Shown: one piece after another, positions 42,363 through 50,192 of the stretch | How the letters are laid out: each line of letters begins with the position of its first letter | Position numbering within the stretch: position 1 is the stretch's first letter | IMG/VR virus record: IMGVR_UViG_3300033571_014589 | Span: 1 to 64,000 of that record | Source: a virus | DNA: 64,000 nt | Direction: 5' to 3' (one strand) | Translations under genes and position numbers: made by a program | The notes under the pieces: generated by a model | The model's database searches: none | Seen by the model: the letters and a program-made list of their open reading frames with translations, nothing else | Told to the model about the DNA's origin: nothing

Positions 42363-42681
42363 CATCACTAGATAAAATAAACCAATAACCTCCAATGAAA
42401 TAAAATTCGACACTTGAACCTGAATTTAATTCAATGTCATCATATTTGTCATCGAATTTATTTCTATCAGGTTTTATAATTGTTTTTGTTAAAGATTTAA
42501 TATAAACGTGGTCGGTTGTTGAACTATCCAAAGTGATTTCACAATCGTCCACGTTTTTAACAATTATTATGTGTTCACCTTTTGTTACATAGGTTTTTTC
42601 CGACAAAATTATGCCTTCAGAGGATTCGACCTCAATTCCATTTATAATTCTTTTTGAGGGTATATTCTTTAATATTGGCAT
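42346..42681 (-). CDS. Small beta-rich protein, 111 aa, possible virion decoration part
   Basis: PILKNIPSKRIINGIEVESS with GEHIIIVKNVDDCEITLD and VEFYFIGGYWFILSSDGIKY: strand-rich, hydrophilic, no motif known to me. Its ATG shares one base with the neck protein stop, so co-transcribed with it. Confidence 0.5.
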   Translation of the reverse strand: MPILKNIPSKRIINGIEVESSEGIILSEKTYVTKGEHIIIVKNVDDCEITLDSSTTDHVYIKSLTKTIIKPDRNKFDDKYDDIELNSGSSVEFYFIGGYWFILSSDGIKYQ

Positions 42682-43808
42682 TAAATTACGTAGAAATTTC
42701 CAGGGAAAGCTCTAAACTTCAATTGTTTGTTAAGGTTTTCAGCTATTAAAGCTTCTCTTTCCATAACCTTGTCAGGTCTTAATCTCGTTAATTGACCTTC
42801 AGCGCCAATTAGTTCTTCAAGTAGTTTCGCTCTTTCATCTTTCGCCTCAGTAGCCAAAGAAGTATAATCAAGAGTTAATTCTGAATCGGGTGTTTTTAAG
42901 TTTCCACTATACTTTCCCCAAACACGAGAAAGAGTTTCTTTACAATATGCGGTGAACCATCTTCTAACCCATTGTTGTGCAGGAACATTTAATTCAGACC
43001 AAGAAAGTTCTTCTAATGGCACATCTGAAGGTAATTTAACGATGTCAGGGTTTTTTGCTAAACAATCATTTCTATCGCCATCTGTGGTGTCATAATACCA
43101 ATACCAACATCTGTATCTGTTAAATGAAATATTTGAGAAGTCGAATCTACCACCAGGTACGTTATAAAGATGTACAATTTTCTTTCCATCAGGTGCTGCG
43201 GTGATTCTATATGTTAAATCACCAATGATAATTCTTTGTTTGATATTTCTATCTGCCATTCTTAAAAGAACGTCAAATGCTGGCATCATAAAATAACTAC
43301 CACCCACACCAAATTGTGCATATCCTGCGGGTCCACCAAGACCAGTACCTCCGAAACCATATAATCCACCCATGAACGGGTCAAAGAAAGTATCATTTAA
43401 TTCCGCTCTTTGAAACCAAAGAAGTTCGTTAATTTCTCTCCCTGCAGGAATTTCATATAGTTGTTGATTTGGAACCAAATCAAAATAATCTTTTTTCAAG
43501 ACCCAAGGACCACCAGCTTGTAAACCAACAATTTTTGAATACGCATAAGTATATTGGGTTTCCCAATCTAAACTACGAGTAATAAGTGCGTTTGCAACTG
43601 AACGTTCATCCAAATTAAGACCGTTTAATGAAGTCCATTGTGAATCTATCAACCAATTAAGAACATATTGGGTATAATCACCAATAGCAAGTTCCATTAA
43701 CGAATCCATTTGTTCGTCTTCCAATTCAACACCTCTAACGGGTGCTCCAAGAAGATTTCTTATTCTTCTATAAAGTCTGCTTCTTTCGGGTTCTTGTATA
43801 ATAGCCAT
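42681..43808 (-). CDS. Neck protein, T4 gp13-like
   Basis: 375 residues; T4 gp13 has 309. The N-terminal region RIRNLLGAPVRGVELEDEQM matches the LGAPVxxIxLxDEQ signature at the start of gp13 homologues, and QRAELNDTFFDPFMGGLYGF and YNVPGGRFDFSNISFN follow. A Gly-rich stretch (FMGGLYGFGGTGLGGPAGYA) is an added flexible loop. C-terminal helices (VRRWFTAYCKETLSRVWGKY) are typical. gp13 closes the head after packaging and joins it to the tail. I start it at ATG 43808, with TATTTATT 4 bases before it; a longer frame begins with TTG at 43814. Confidence 0.72.
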   Translation of the reverse strand: MAIIQEPERSRLYRRIRNLLGAPVRGVELEDEQMDSLMELAIGDYTQYVLNWLIDSQWTSLNGLNLDERSVANALITRSLDWETQYTYAYSKIVGLQAGGPWVLKKDYFDLVPNQQLYEIPAGREINELLWFQRAELNDTFFDPFMGGLYGFGGTGLGGPAGYAQFGVGGSYFMMPAFDVLLRMADRNIKQRIIIGDLTYRITAAPDGKKIVHLYNVPGGRFDFSNISFNRYRCWYWYYDTTDGDRNDCLAKNPDIVKLPSDVPLEELSWSELNVPAQQWVRRWFTAYCKETLSRVWGKYSGNLKTPDSELTLDYTSLATEAKDERAKLLEELIGAEGQLTRLRPDKVMEREALIAENLNKQLKFRAFPGNFYVI

Positions 43809-43812
43809 TAAC

Positions 43813-43820
43813 AATAAATA
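43813..43820 (-). promoter_or_regulatory. TATTTATT element 4 bases before the ATG at 43808
   Basis: Sense-strand TATTTATT, GTTA, ATG. Confidence 0.5.
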
Positions 43821-43829
43821 TCATAGATA

Positions 43830-45383
43830 TTAAATTTGGCTACTTTTTTCGAACACGTAATTTCCGTCAATTATTTTTGTTGAATTGTTTTTGAAAACAA
43901 TAGTTGTATCGCCATTATTGAACGCAATATAATCTGTTGTATATTTTTTAGGATTACTAACACCATATATAACAACTTCGTTATATGAAAACTTCCTGAT
44001 AGATGAAAAAGGTTTTATTTGTATGGTCTTTTCAACACCATTTTCAATAACAATTGCATCAACCCCTGAAATCATATCTTGTTCACTACCCAAACCACCA
44101 ATTTTTTTTACTTCATCGGTGTTAAATATTTTTTTAAGTTGAATTATTGTGTTATCTTCTCTAATATCACCCAACCTATTTGTTTGTTTTAGTTTTTCAA
44201 AAATTTCTTGAAAGGTTTTTGAAGTTTCAAGATTGAATATTCTATTTTTTAATAACTCCAAATAGTTACAAAATCTTTCAACTTCTTTTATTTGTTGTTG
44301 CTTATCTGATGGTGAAAATGAAATTTTTTCCTTATTTACGGATTTTAAATAAACATTTAAGTCGTTCATTAATATACAGAACGCACTATAGTTTGTGTTA
44401 AGTTTATTTATAACTGACCGTCCTTTTGATTCAAAATCATATATACCTGACATTGAATTGGTTTCATATTCTCCCTTTTCTTTCCAATATTCAGGAAAAA
44501 CATCTTTCAAAATACTGTTTATGGTATGCATAAACTTATATTTTACTTCAGGGTTAGTTGAAAACAATTTATTTATTTCTTTTGTTTGTGTTGAGTTACA
44601 TCCCATACTTTCTCTTGATTCACTTATAATTTGTTTGTAAGACTTTGATTCTTTTATTTCTTTTTCGGTTTTTGACAAATATAACGAATTTACGAATTCC
44701 CAGTTTATTGCGGAAAAGAAATTTTTAACATATTCATCTCTTTTGTTTTGGTATTTTAAATAATATGCATGTTCCCACAAATCTAAACCTAAAATAGGAA
44801 AACCACCGTCTTCAACAATGTTCATTAAAGGATTATCCTGATTTGGTGTTATAACAATTTTTAATTTACCACTTTTTGATATTATTAACCAACACCAACC
44901 TGAACCAAAATTTGATGATGCTTTTTCTATAAAACTTTTCTTAAATTCGTTATAAGAACCAAAATCTTTTTTTATTCTTTCCAAGACCTCACCCTTAATG
45001 GTTTGTTTTGTTGGTGATAACATTTTCCAAAAAAGAGCGTGATTAAACGCACCACCAGCATTATTCCTAACAATTTTATTAAATCTTGAAATACTTCTTA
45101 TGATTTCTTCAAGGTCCATATCAGACCTTTTAATATTTTCAATTGCTTTGTTTAACTTTTCAACGTATCCCTTATAATGTCTATTATAGTGAATATTCAT
45201 TGTCTTAGGGTCAACAAATCTTAATAATGATGAATATGAATATGGTAACTTTTCGATACCAATTTTTTTCATTTCATTTAGAATTTCTTTTTGTTGGGTG
45301 TGTAATTCCTCTGAAAGATTTTCTTTACCTTCCAAAATTGTTTGAATTTCTTCAATTTCCAAATCTAACTTTTTAAGTTCCAT
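43830..45383 (-). CDS. Superoxide dismutase (Mn/Fe type) fused to nuclease-like C-terminal domain
   Basis: 517 residues from the ATG at 45383 (a longer frame to 45452 lacks an upstream element and overlaps the helicase). Residues 42-240 are an Fe/Mn superoxide dismutase. The four metal ligands are all visible: H65 in MNIHYNRHYKGYVEKLN, H115 in RNNAGGAFNHALFWKML, D201 and H205 in LGLDLWEHAYYLKYQNKR. ITPNQDNPLM carries Gln182, the MnSOD-type glutamine. A coiled-coil-like N-terminal 40 residues precede it. Residues 255-517 are a second domain, with EQDMISGVDAIVIENG followed by KTIQIKPFSS, the E/D-x-D-x12-QxK pattern of PD-(D/E)XK nucleases (E434, D442, Q455, K457). No SOD relative I know has this C-terminus. 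TATTTATA 3 bases before the ATG suggests late synthesis. Confidence 0.83.
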   Translation of the reverse strand: MELKKLDLEIEEIQTILEGKENLSEELHTQQKEILNEMKKIGIEKLPYSYSSLLRFVDPKTMNIHYNRHYKGYVEKLNKAIENIKRSDMDLEEIIRSISRFNKIVRNNAGGAFNHALFWKMLSPTKQTIKGEVLERIKKDFGSYNEFKKSFIEKASSNFGSGWCWLIISKSGKLKIVITPNQDNPLMNIVEDGGFPILGLDLWEHAYYLKYQNKRDEYVKNFFSAINWEFVNSLYLSKTEKEIKESKSYKQIISESRESMGCNSTQTKEINKLFSTNPEVKYKFMHTINSILKDVFPEYWKEKGEYETNSMSGIYDFESKGRSVINKLNTNYSAFCILMNDLNVYLKSVNKEKISFSPSDKQQQIKEVERFCNYLELLKNRIFNLETSKTFQEIFEKLKQTNRLGDIREDNTIIQLKKIFNTDEVKKIGGLGSEQDMISGVDAIVIENGVEKTIQIKPFSSIRKFSYNEVVIYGVSNPKKYTTDYIAFNNGDTTIVFKNNSTKIIDGNYVFEKSSQI

Positions 45384-45386
45384 TAC

Positions 45387-45394
45387 TATAAATA
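45387..45394 (-). promoter_or_regulatory. TATTTATA element 3 bases before the ATG at 45383
   Basis: Sense-strand TATTTATA, GTA, ATG for the SOD-nuclease gene; it lies in the gap after the helicase stop (45412), so the two genes are probably expressed separately. Confidence 0.55.
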
Positions 45395-45411
45395 ATTGAA
45401 TTATTGAAAAG

Positions 45412-48315
45412 TTATCTTTTTTGATTAATTCTATCCATAATTTCTCCAACAATTTCAGCTCTATCTAAGTTATCACCCATAACAGTTGCAATGTTTTGTT
45501 TTTTGGTATTAACAATATCATATATTATCCCTTCAATCGCGTTCTCGAAAATTGGATAGTATACGGATACTGAATTTTTTTGACCATAACGATAAGCTCT
45601 ATCTTCCGCCTGAGCCATATCACCAGGAACAAAAGAAAGGTCATTCATTATTACCGCTTCCCCAGCAGTTAATGTTATTCCAACTCCTGCGGCTTTCATA
45701 TTACCAATAAAGATTTTTATCTTATCATCTGTTTGAAACCTATCTACCGCTTCTTGTCTTTGTTTTGGTGAACAAGAACCATTCAAATAAACAGAATTTT
45801 TTGAATAATGATTATGAAGAGATTCTAATGTTTCTGTAAAATTGGTGAAAACAATAACTTTTTTATCCTGTTCGATAATATTATCAATTAATTCTATCGT
45901 TGAATTGATTTTTTCTTTTGCAATTACTTGTCTTACTTTTGTAAGTTTTGTGAACTGAACGGTTAGTGATGAACTTTCATCGGGGTTTTTATCATACCAA
46001 TCATAATATTCTCCCATTAAACTTTCATATTCTTTAGATTTTAATCTTAGGTAAACTGGTGTTATTATTTTTTCAGGAAGGTCCAAGATATCCGTTTTTA
46101 ATCTTCGTAATACTTGTCTTGACGTTCTATCTCTTAATTCCTCAAGGTTAGATGCTCCAGTGACATTCCATATTTTTCTATTACCAACTTTAAACTGATA
46201 ACCATCACAATACCTTTTTACATATGCCATCCAATTTGATGCTACGGGTGATTCCACCAAATTTAAAAGATTATAATAGTTAATTGGTCTTGATGTCATT
46301 GGAGTTCCTGTTAATAACCAAAGTCTATCAACATCTTTCACAAAACTATTAATTAATTTGGTTCTCTTTGCCAAACTATTCTGTACATAGTGAGCCTCAT
46401 CAATAATTATTAAATCAAAATTACTTTTTAATATTAAGGATTCTTGATTTTTTTCCGTACTGTGGAAGTTTTTAACTATGTCGTAATTCATAATTACAAA
46501 ATCCGCATCTTCATATTTTTTACCTTCACAAATATATACTGACCTATCACTATAGTTTTGAATTTCCCTTTGCCAATTAATCTTTAAAGATGCGGGACAT
46601 ATAATTAAAATTTTCTTTGCTCCTGTTTCTAATGCCGCAACAATTGTTGAAGTTGTATTATGAGTTACAATACAATGTTCTGTAACGTATAACTTATCAG
46701 GAGAGTCAACTGAAATACAAACCGCATCCCCTCTACCTTCGAGTTGTATATCTTTAATATACCTTCCAACTTTGTATTTATTAGGGGAGTTATATAATTT
46801 ACACTTTCGTTCAAGTTTGAATGGGTTCATACCACTAGGTAATTTTATATTAACCCTATAGGATTTTTTACCCTTTTTTTTAACTCCATTATGAGTATAA
46901 TTTGTTATTCTATCTTTTTTTCTAGCAATCCCCCCTAAACTATGAACAATTTCAATTACGTCATCACATAGTTTTTCAGATGTTGTGCTAAATTCAGTTC
47001 CTCTGAACTCACCATTTTTACTAACATAACAAGTCCCATCAGTATCCATTAAACCTTTTAAAAGTTCTAATCTATCATTAATTGAAGAATATTTATACGC
47101 ATCAGGAATAAATTTATTATATGAACCACAACCCATTAAATTTAATTTTTTCAAAATTTGTATTACTGGATTAGTAAGTCCTGCTTCTTTTATAATTTTA
47201 TACCCATATTTTGAATTTACTTTTTCAATTATCCGTGAATTTTCAGGTAAAACTTGTTTTATATAATTAATAATTTCATAATCTTTAGTTGTAAAAGAAA
47301 TACTTTTTTGAGTTATACCACCATCTCCTAAGATTAACCCCAACAAGTAAGGATTTAACTCTAATTCACGTGACACAAACTCAATCGGTTTAACCATTGG
47401 TATTTGCCATTTGTTATTACCACCTTTATTTTTAAAATAAGTTTTAAATTTATATTTTCTATTATTGTTATTTTTTTCACCTAATACTTCTAAGGCTAAC
47501 TCTTTATCTAGCATATCGCCTACGGATAATACAATCTCTTTTTTTCTACGAGAGTTATTAGTGTTAATCCCAAAACTGTTTGACATGACCGAAAATAAAT
47601 GTTCTTTACAGACTAAAATAGAAACCCCATCATTGAATGATACTCTGTATAAATCTTTAACCCCTTGTGGGTAAACACCTAAAACTTTACACTTTTTACC
47701 ATTACTACCAATAACTTCATCACCAATTTTTAAATCACCAATTTTTTTTCTACCGTATGGGGTAAATACCATATTTTCAACAAACTCGGCTTTTCCAGCA
47801 CCCATATCGTCTGCCAAAATAAATCTTTTGGTTCTTACTAAACGATTAACCGCTTCTATTTGATGTTTTAATGGAGGTCTATGGGAATACTTTGAAAAAT
47901 CAATTTCTTTGTAATACTCTTCAGGGTTTTTAATAATCGCAACTTTTGGAATCCAAATATCCGTCAAAGGTTCACTTTCAAAAAATTTACCCCATATATG
48001 ATAAGATTTTTCTTTTTCAACCAATAATTTTTCAACCCAAATTTTGTTAGGAGGATTGGTATATAATTTTTCATTTGCAATTTTTTCTGAAAAATATGAA
48101 TCCAATTCAACCCACTTCTTTGCAATTTTTGGTGTTATATTATGAAAGTTTATTATATACTCTGATTGACTTCTTGTTATTTCTTTACTCTTATTAGGTC
48201 CGAAAAGTGATTTTAATCTTAATATATAGTTATTTGCACCATTATAACTCTCTAAAATTTTAAGAGCTTTTTTTTCAAAAACATTTATAGACGACGATTC
48301 GATGTTGTCTGACAT
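45412..48315 (-). CDS. SNF2-family helicase, interrupted by an intein in the P-loop
   Basis: 967 residues, of which 176-553 form an intein, leaving 589 residues after splicing. The helicase is SNF2-like: RPPLKHQIEAVNRLV, Walker A FILADDMGAGK before the intein and TTSTIVAALE after it (DDMGxGKTT), LIIIDEAHYVQN (motif II), DRLWLLTGTPMTSRPINYYN (motif III), ILIICPASLKINW (Ia), and the C-terminal half with VIVFTNFTETLESLHN, KAAGVGITLTAGEAVIMND and QAEDRAYRYGQ (motifs V and VI). It is of the short, RecA-only type. Role is likely DNA strand annealing or remodelling at forks, as with T4 UvsW. It has a TATTTATT element 17 bases before the ATG. Confidence 0.88.
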   Translation of the reverse strand: MSDNIESSSINVFEKKALKILESYNGANNYILRLKSLFGPNKSKEITRSQSEYIINFHNITPKIAKKWVELDSYFSEKIANEKLYTNPPNKIWVEKLLVEKEKSYHIWGKFFESEPLTDIWIPKVAIIKNPEEYYKEIDFSKYSHRPPLKHQIEAVNRLVRTKRFILADDMGAGKAEFVENMVFTPYGRKKIGDLKIGDEVIGSNGKKCKVLGVYPQGVKDLYRVSFNDGVSILVCKEHLFSVMSNSFGINTNNSRRKKEIVLSVGDMLDKELALEVLGEKNNNNRKYKFKTYFKNKGGNNKWQIPMVKPIEFVSRELELNPYLLGLILGDGGITQKSISFTTKDYEIINYIKQVLPENSRIIEKVNSKYGYKIIKEAGLTNPVIQILKKLNLMGCGSYNKFIPDAYKYSSINDRLELLKGLMDTDGTCYVSKNGEFRGTEFSTTSEKLCDDVIEIVHSLGGIARKKDRITNYTHNGVKKKGKKSYRVNIKLPSGMNPFKLERKCKLYNSPNKYKVGRYIKDIQLEGRGDAVCISVDSPDKLYVTEHCIVTHNTTSTIVAALETGAKKILIICPASLKINWQREIQNYSDRSVYICEGKKYEDADFVIMNYDIVKNFHSTEKNQESLILKSNFDLIIIDEAHYVQNSLAKRTKLINSFVKDVDRLWLLTGTPMTSRPINYYNLLNLVESPVASNWMAYVKRYCDGYQFKVGNRKIWNVTGASNLEELRDRTSRQVLRRLKTDILDLPEKIITPVYLRLKSKEYESLMGEYYDWYDKNPDESSSLTVQFTKLTKVRQVIAKEKINSTIELIDNIIEQDKKVIVFTNFTETLESLHNHYSKNSVYLNGSCSPKQRQEAVDRFQTDDKIKIFIGNMKAAGVGITLTAGEAVIMNDLSFVPGDMAQAEDRAYRYGQKNSVSVYYPIFENAIEGIIYDIVNTKKQNIATVMGDNLDRAEIVGEIMDRINQKR
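46657..47790 (-). mobile_element. Intein with LAGLIDADG homing endonuclease (378 aa), class-3-like
   Basis: Sits between the Lys and Thr of the helicase Walker A motif. It begins with Ala (AEFVENMVFTPYGRKKIGDL), not Cys or Ser, and ends THN before extein Thr (CIVTHN/TTSTIV). Block F is GDAVCISVDSP, giving a Cys at position F4, and Thr precedes the penultimate His-Asn pair, both features of class 3 inteins, in which F4 Cys is the nucleophile. The Trp of the class 3 triplet would be two residues after block B His, where I read Phe (CKEHLFSV). Two LAGLIDADG helices, LLGLILGDGG (324-333) and LLKGLMDTDG (418-427), mark a homing endonuclease. Junctions are inferred from alignment with uninterrupted SNF2 P-loops. 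Confidence 0.9.
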
Positions 48316-48332
48316 AAATCAATATTAAAAAT

Positions 48333-48340
48333 AATAAATA
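48333..48340 (-). promoter_or_regulatory. TATTTATT element for the helicase, 17 bases before ATG 48315
   Basis: Divergent pair with the plus-facing element at 48347-48354. Confidence 0.4.
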
Positions 48341-48346
48341 ATAAAG

Positions 48347-48354
48347 TATTTATC
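48347..48354 (+). promoter_or_regulatory. TATTTATC element 4 bases before the ATG at 48359
   Basis: Start of the plus-strand tail operon: TATTTATC, AATA, ATG. Confidence 0.55.
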
Positions 48355-48358
48355 AATA

Positions 48359-48871
48359 ATGGCAAATAAAGTTCCAATTACAAGAATATCAAAATTTTTT
48401 GGTGAAAAAGATTTTCAACTCAATTTATCAATGGGTGAAGAATGGTTATTGGGTGATATGAATTTTACAGTTGTTTTATATCGTGTTGATAGGTCTAAAA
48501 CAAATCAGGATGATGTTTATGGGGAAGCACTCACAAACTCAATAAGTTTTTTACCCCCTGTTGAGGTTAAAGGTTATCTTAAAATAGAAGCCCCCACACA
48601 ACCTGAATTTGGTTCTTCAAGATTAACACAAACCGAACCAGGGAATATGACATTTAGTGTTTATCTACATCATTTAGAGGAGTTAGGTATTCAAATACAA
48701 TATGGTGATTATATCGGGTATGCGGAAACAGAAAGTAGAATGAGGTATTATACTGTTGCGGATGATTCAAGGATTATTTCAGATAATAAACACACTTATG
48801 GTGGTTACAAACCTTTTTATAGAACATTTATTTGTACACCTGTTAGTGAAGATGAATTTAAAGGTATATAA
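48359..48871 (+). CDS. Neck protein, gp14-like (tentative)
   Basis: 170 residues. DDVYGEALTNSISFLPPVEV, VKGYLKIEAPTQPEFGSSRL and MTFSVYLHHLEELGIQIQYG match the central pattern of T4-like neck proteins (gp14) but the chain is shorter than T4 gp14 (256). Followed with a one base overlap by the gp15-like gene, as expected from T4 order 13-14-15-18-19. The gp13-like gene is on the other strand at 42681, so the T4 order is split. Confidence 0.55.
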   Translation: MANKVPITRISKFFGEKDFQLNLSMGEEWLLGDMNFTVVLYRVDRSKTNQDDVYGEALTNSISFLPPVEVKGYLKIEAPTQPEFGSSRLTQTEPGNMTFSVYLHHLEELGIQIQYGDYIGYAETESRMRYYTVADDSRIISDNKHTYGGYKPFYRTFICTPVSEDEFKGI

Positions 48872-49911
48872 TGGCACTTCCGAAAAAAATAGTTAAAAAT
48901 ATTTCTTTAACACCAAAAAAAATATTGGGTGAAAGAAGAGAAGAATTATTAGAAATGATTCAAAAAGATGGTACTTTTCTACCGAAAGGAATTTATCATG
49001 CCGATTTGGATAGGGGAATGTTGGATTTTGTTAAAAATGATTTAGGGATATCGGTTGACGGAAAAAAAATAAATACAGTTGATGTTATCATCACAACACA
49101 AAATTGGGCTCAATTTACACAAACTTGGAATTTTCAAGATTTGGATACCAATATTTCACCCCCATTTATTGCAACCGTAAGAAAACCTGAAACACCATAT
49201 GGTACAAATCAAGGAACTACCTTTAAAATACCCGGTAGACCAACTTTTCAATATGCGTTGGTTCCAACGTTTGACGGTGTAAGAAATGGTTATGATGTTT
49301 ATAAAATACCTCAACCGACACCTGTTGATATTACTTATGAAATTAAAATTTTCACAAACAGGATGAGAGAACTAAACAAGTTCAATAAAAAAGTATTGGA
49401 AGCGTTTGGCTCAAAACAATTCTATAAAAATATTAATGGTAGGTATATTCCAATTTTATTGGATACAATAACAGATGCATCAGTTAATGACTTAAATAAA
49501 AGAAGATATTATATACAATCATATTCAATGAAAATGTTAGGTGTTTTATTAGATGAAGAACAATTTGAAAGAACTCCCGCAGTTTCAAGAGTCCTTCAAA
49601 TTATGGACGTTGGTGTAAAAACCAAACAAAGAAAAGCTGAAGCACCAAACCCTAATGAAAATACTGTTGATGGTCTTTATCAATTTATTAGCGGTAACAC
49701 ACAATTAACCGATACTTTGTATTATAATTTTGATTATTATTTCATTAAATCAGATAATGTTAATTCATATAATGTCTATATTAATAACAATTTTATAGGA
49801 CAAGATGTAAGTTATTTTCAAGTAAATACAAATGATGTGTTAAGGGTTGAAATATCATTTGATGATGTGACAAAAAATGGTTCTATTTTATTTGAGAAAA
49901 AACTAGTCTAA
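48871..49911 (+). CDS. 15: Tail sheath terminator/stabiliser, T4 gp15-like
   Basis: 346 residues (T4 gp15 272). VDVIITTQNWAQFTQTWNFQ and FKIPGRPTFQYALVPTFDGV are followed by TPVDITYEIKIFTNRMRELN, then FGSKQFYKNINGRYIPILLD and NDLNKRRYYIQSYSMKMLGV, which line up with the T4 gp15 segments SPIKMIYELSIFTRYEDDMF and LSRRRIEWSLTFEVNGW. Gp15 forms the ring at the top of the sheath that joins tail to neck. The extra C-terminal 70 residues are a small beta domain. Confidence 0.7.
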   Translation: MALPKKIVKNISLTPKKILGERREELLEMIQKDGTFLPKGIYHADLDRGMLDFVKNDLGISVDGKKINTVDVIITTQNWAQFTQTWNFQDLDTNISPPFIATVRKPETPYGTNQGTTFKIPGRPTFQYALVPTFDGVRNGYDVYKIPQPTPVDITYEIKIFTNRMRELNKFNKKVLEAFGSKQFYKNINGRYIPILLDTITDASVNDLNKRRYYIQSYSMKMLGVLLDEEQFERTPAVSRVLQIMDVGVKTKQRKAEAPNPNENTVDGLYQFISGNTQLTDTLYYNFDYYFIKSDNVNSYNVYINNNFIGQDVSYFQVNTNDVLRVEISFDDVTKNGSILFEKKLV

Positions 49912-50073
49912 AGGTTCTCCGTATATGTCTTTTTTTTCCTGACAATTATTTTTAATTAAACTCTCCAAAAACCCATAAATTTTATAACCTTTTTTGTTAC
50001 AATATTCTTTTAAGAGTTTATGTGACTCTACGGATATTTTGATGTTTTTTATTTTCTTGGGTGTTTTTTCCAT
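49903..50073 (-). CDS. Small ribbon-helix-helix-type DNA-binding protein, 56 aa
   Basis: Short gene opposite the tail operon. MEKTPKKIKNIKISVESHKL and then LKEYCNKKGYKIYGFLESLI follow the ribbon-helix-helix pattern: a strand IKISVE, helix A from HKLLKEYCNKK and helix B from YGFLESLIKNN, with basic residues before the strand. Such proteins repress their own or neighbouring promoters as dimers. It ends 8 bases inside the end of the gp15 gene on the opposite strand. A minus-facing TATTTATA lies 37 bases before its ATG. Target unknown; divergent sheath promoter is the obvious candidate. Confidence 0.68.
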   Translation of the reverse strand: MEKTPKKIKNIKISVESHKLLKEYCNKKGYKIYGFLESLIKNNCQEKKDIYGEPLD

Positions 50074-50110
50074 AAAGGTAGAAAAAAGGCAGAATTTAAT
50101 CTTACTGAAT

Positions 50111-50118
50111 TATAAATA
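50111..50118 (-). promoter_or_regulatory. TATTTATA element on the minus strand before the RHH gene
   Basis: 37 bases before ATG 50073. A plus-facing copy lies at 50155. Confidence 0.35.
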
Positions 50119-50154
50119 TAATGAATAATACAAGTTTTTTGCTAAAGTTAACAA

Positions 50155-50162
50155 TATTTATG
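50155..50162 (+). promoter_or_regulatory. TATTTATG element before the sheath gene
   Basis: Spacer of 30 bases to ATG 50193, A-rich leader ending AAAAAATA. Confidence 0.45.
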
Positions 50163-50192
50163 TAAAAATAAATTTTACAAAAACAAAAAATA

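Noticed and set aside
42346-42681. Decoration (Hoc/Soc-like) name for the 111 aa protein
   Set aside because: Only a beta-rich look and location support it; no family motif.
43830-45383. SOD as a host gene captured by chance in the assembly
   Set aside because: It is in a continuous phage gene run, has phage-like base use and the phage TATTTATA element, and carries an extra phage-type domain.
45384-45452. Longer start for the SOD fusion
   Set aside because: Frame from 45452 overlaps the helicase end; the ATG at 45383 has the TATTTATA element 3 bases before it.
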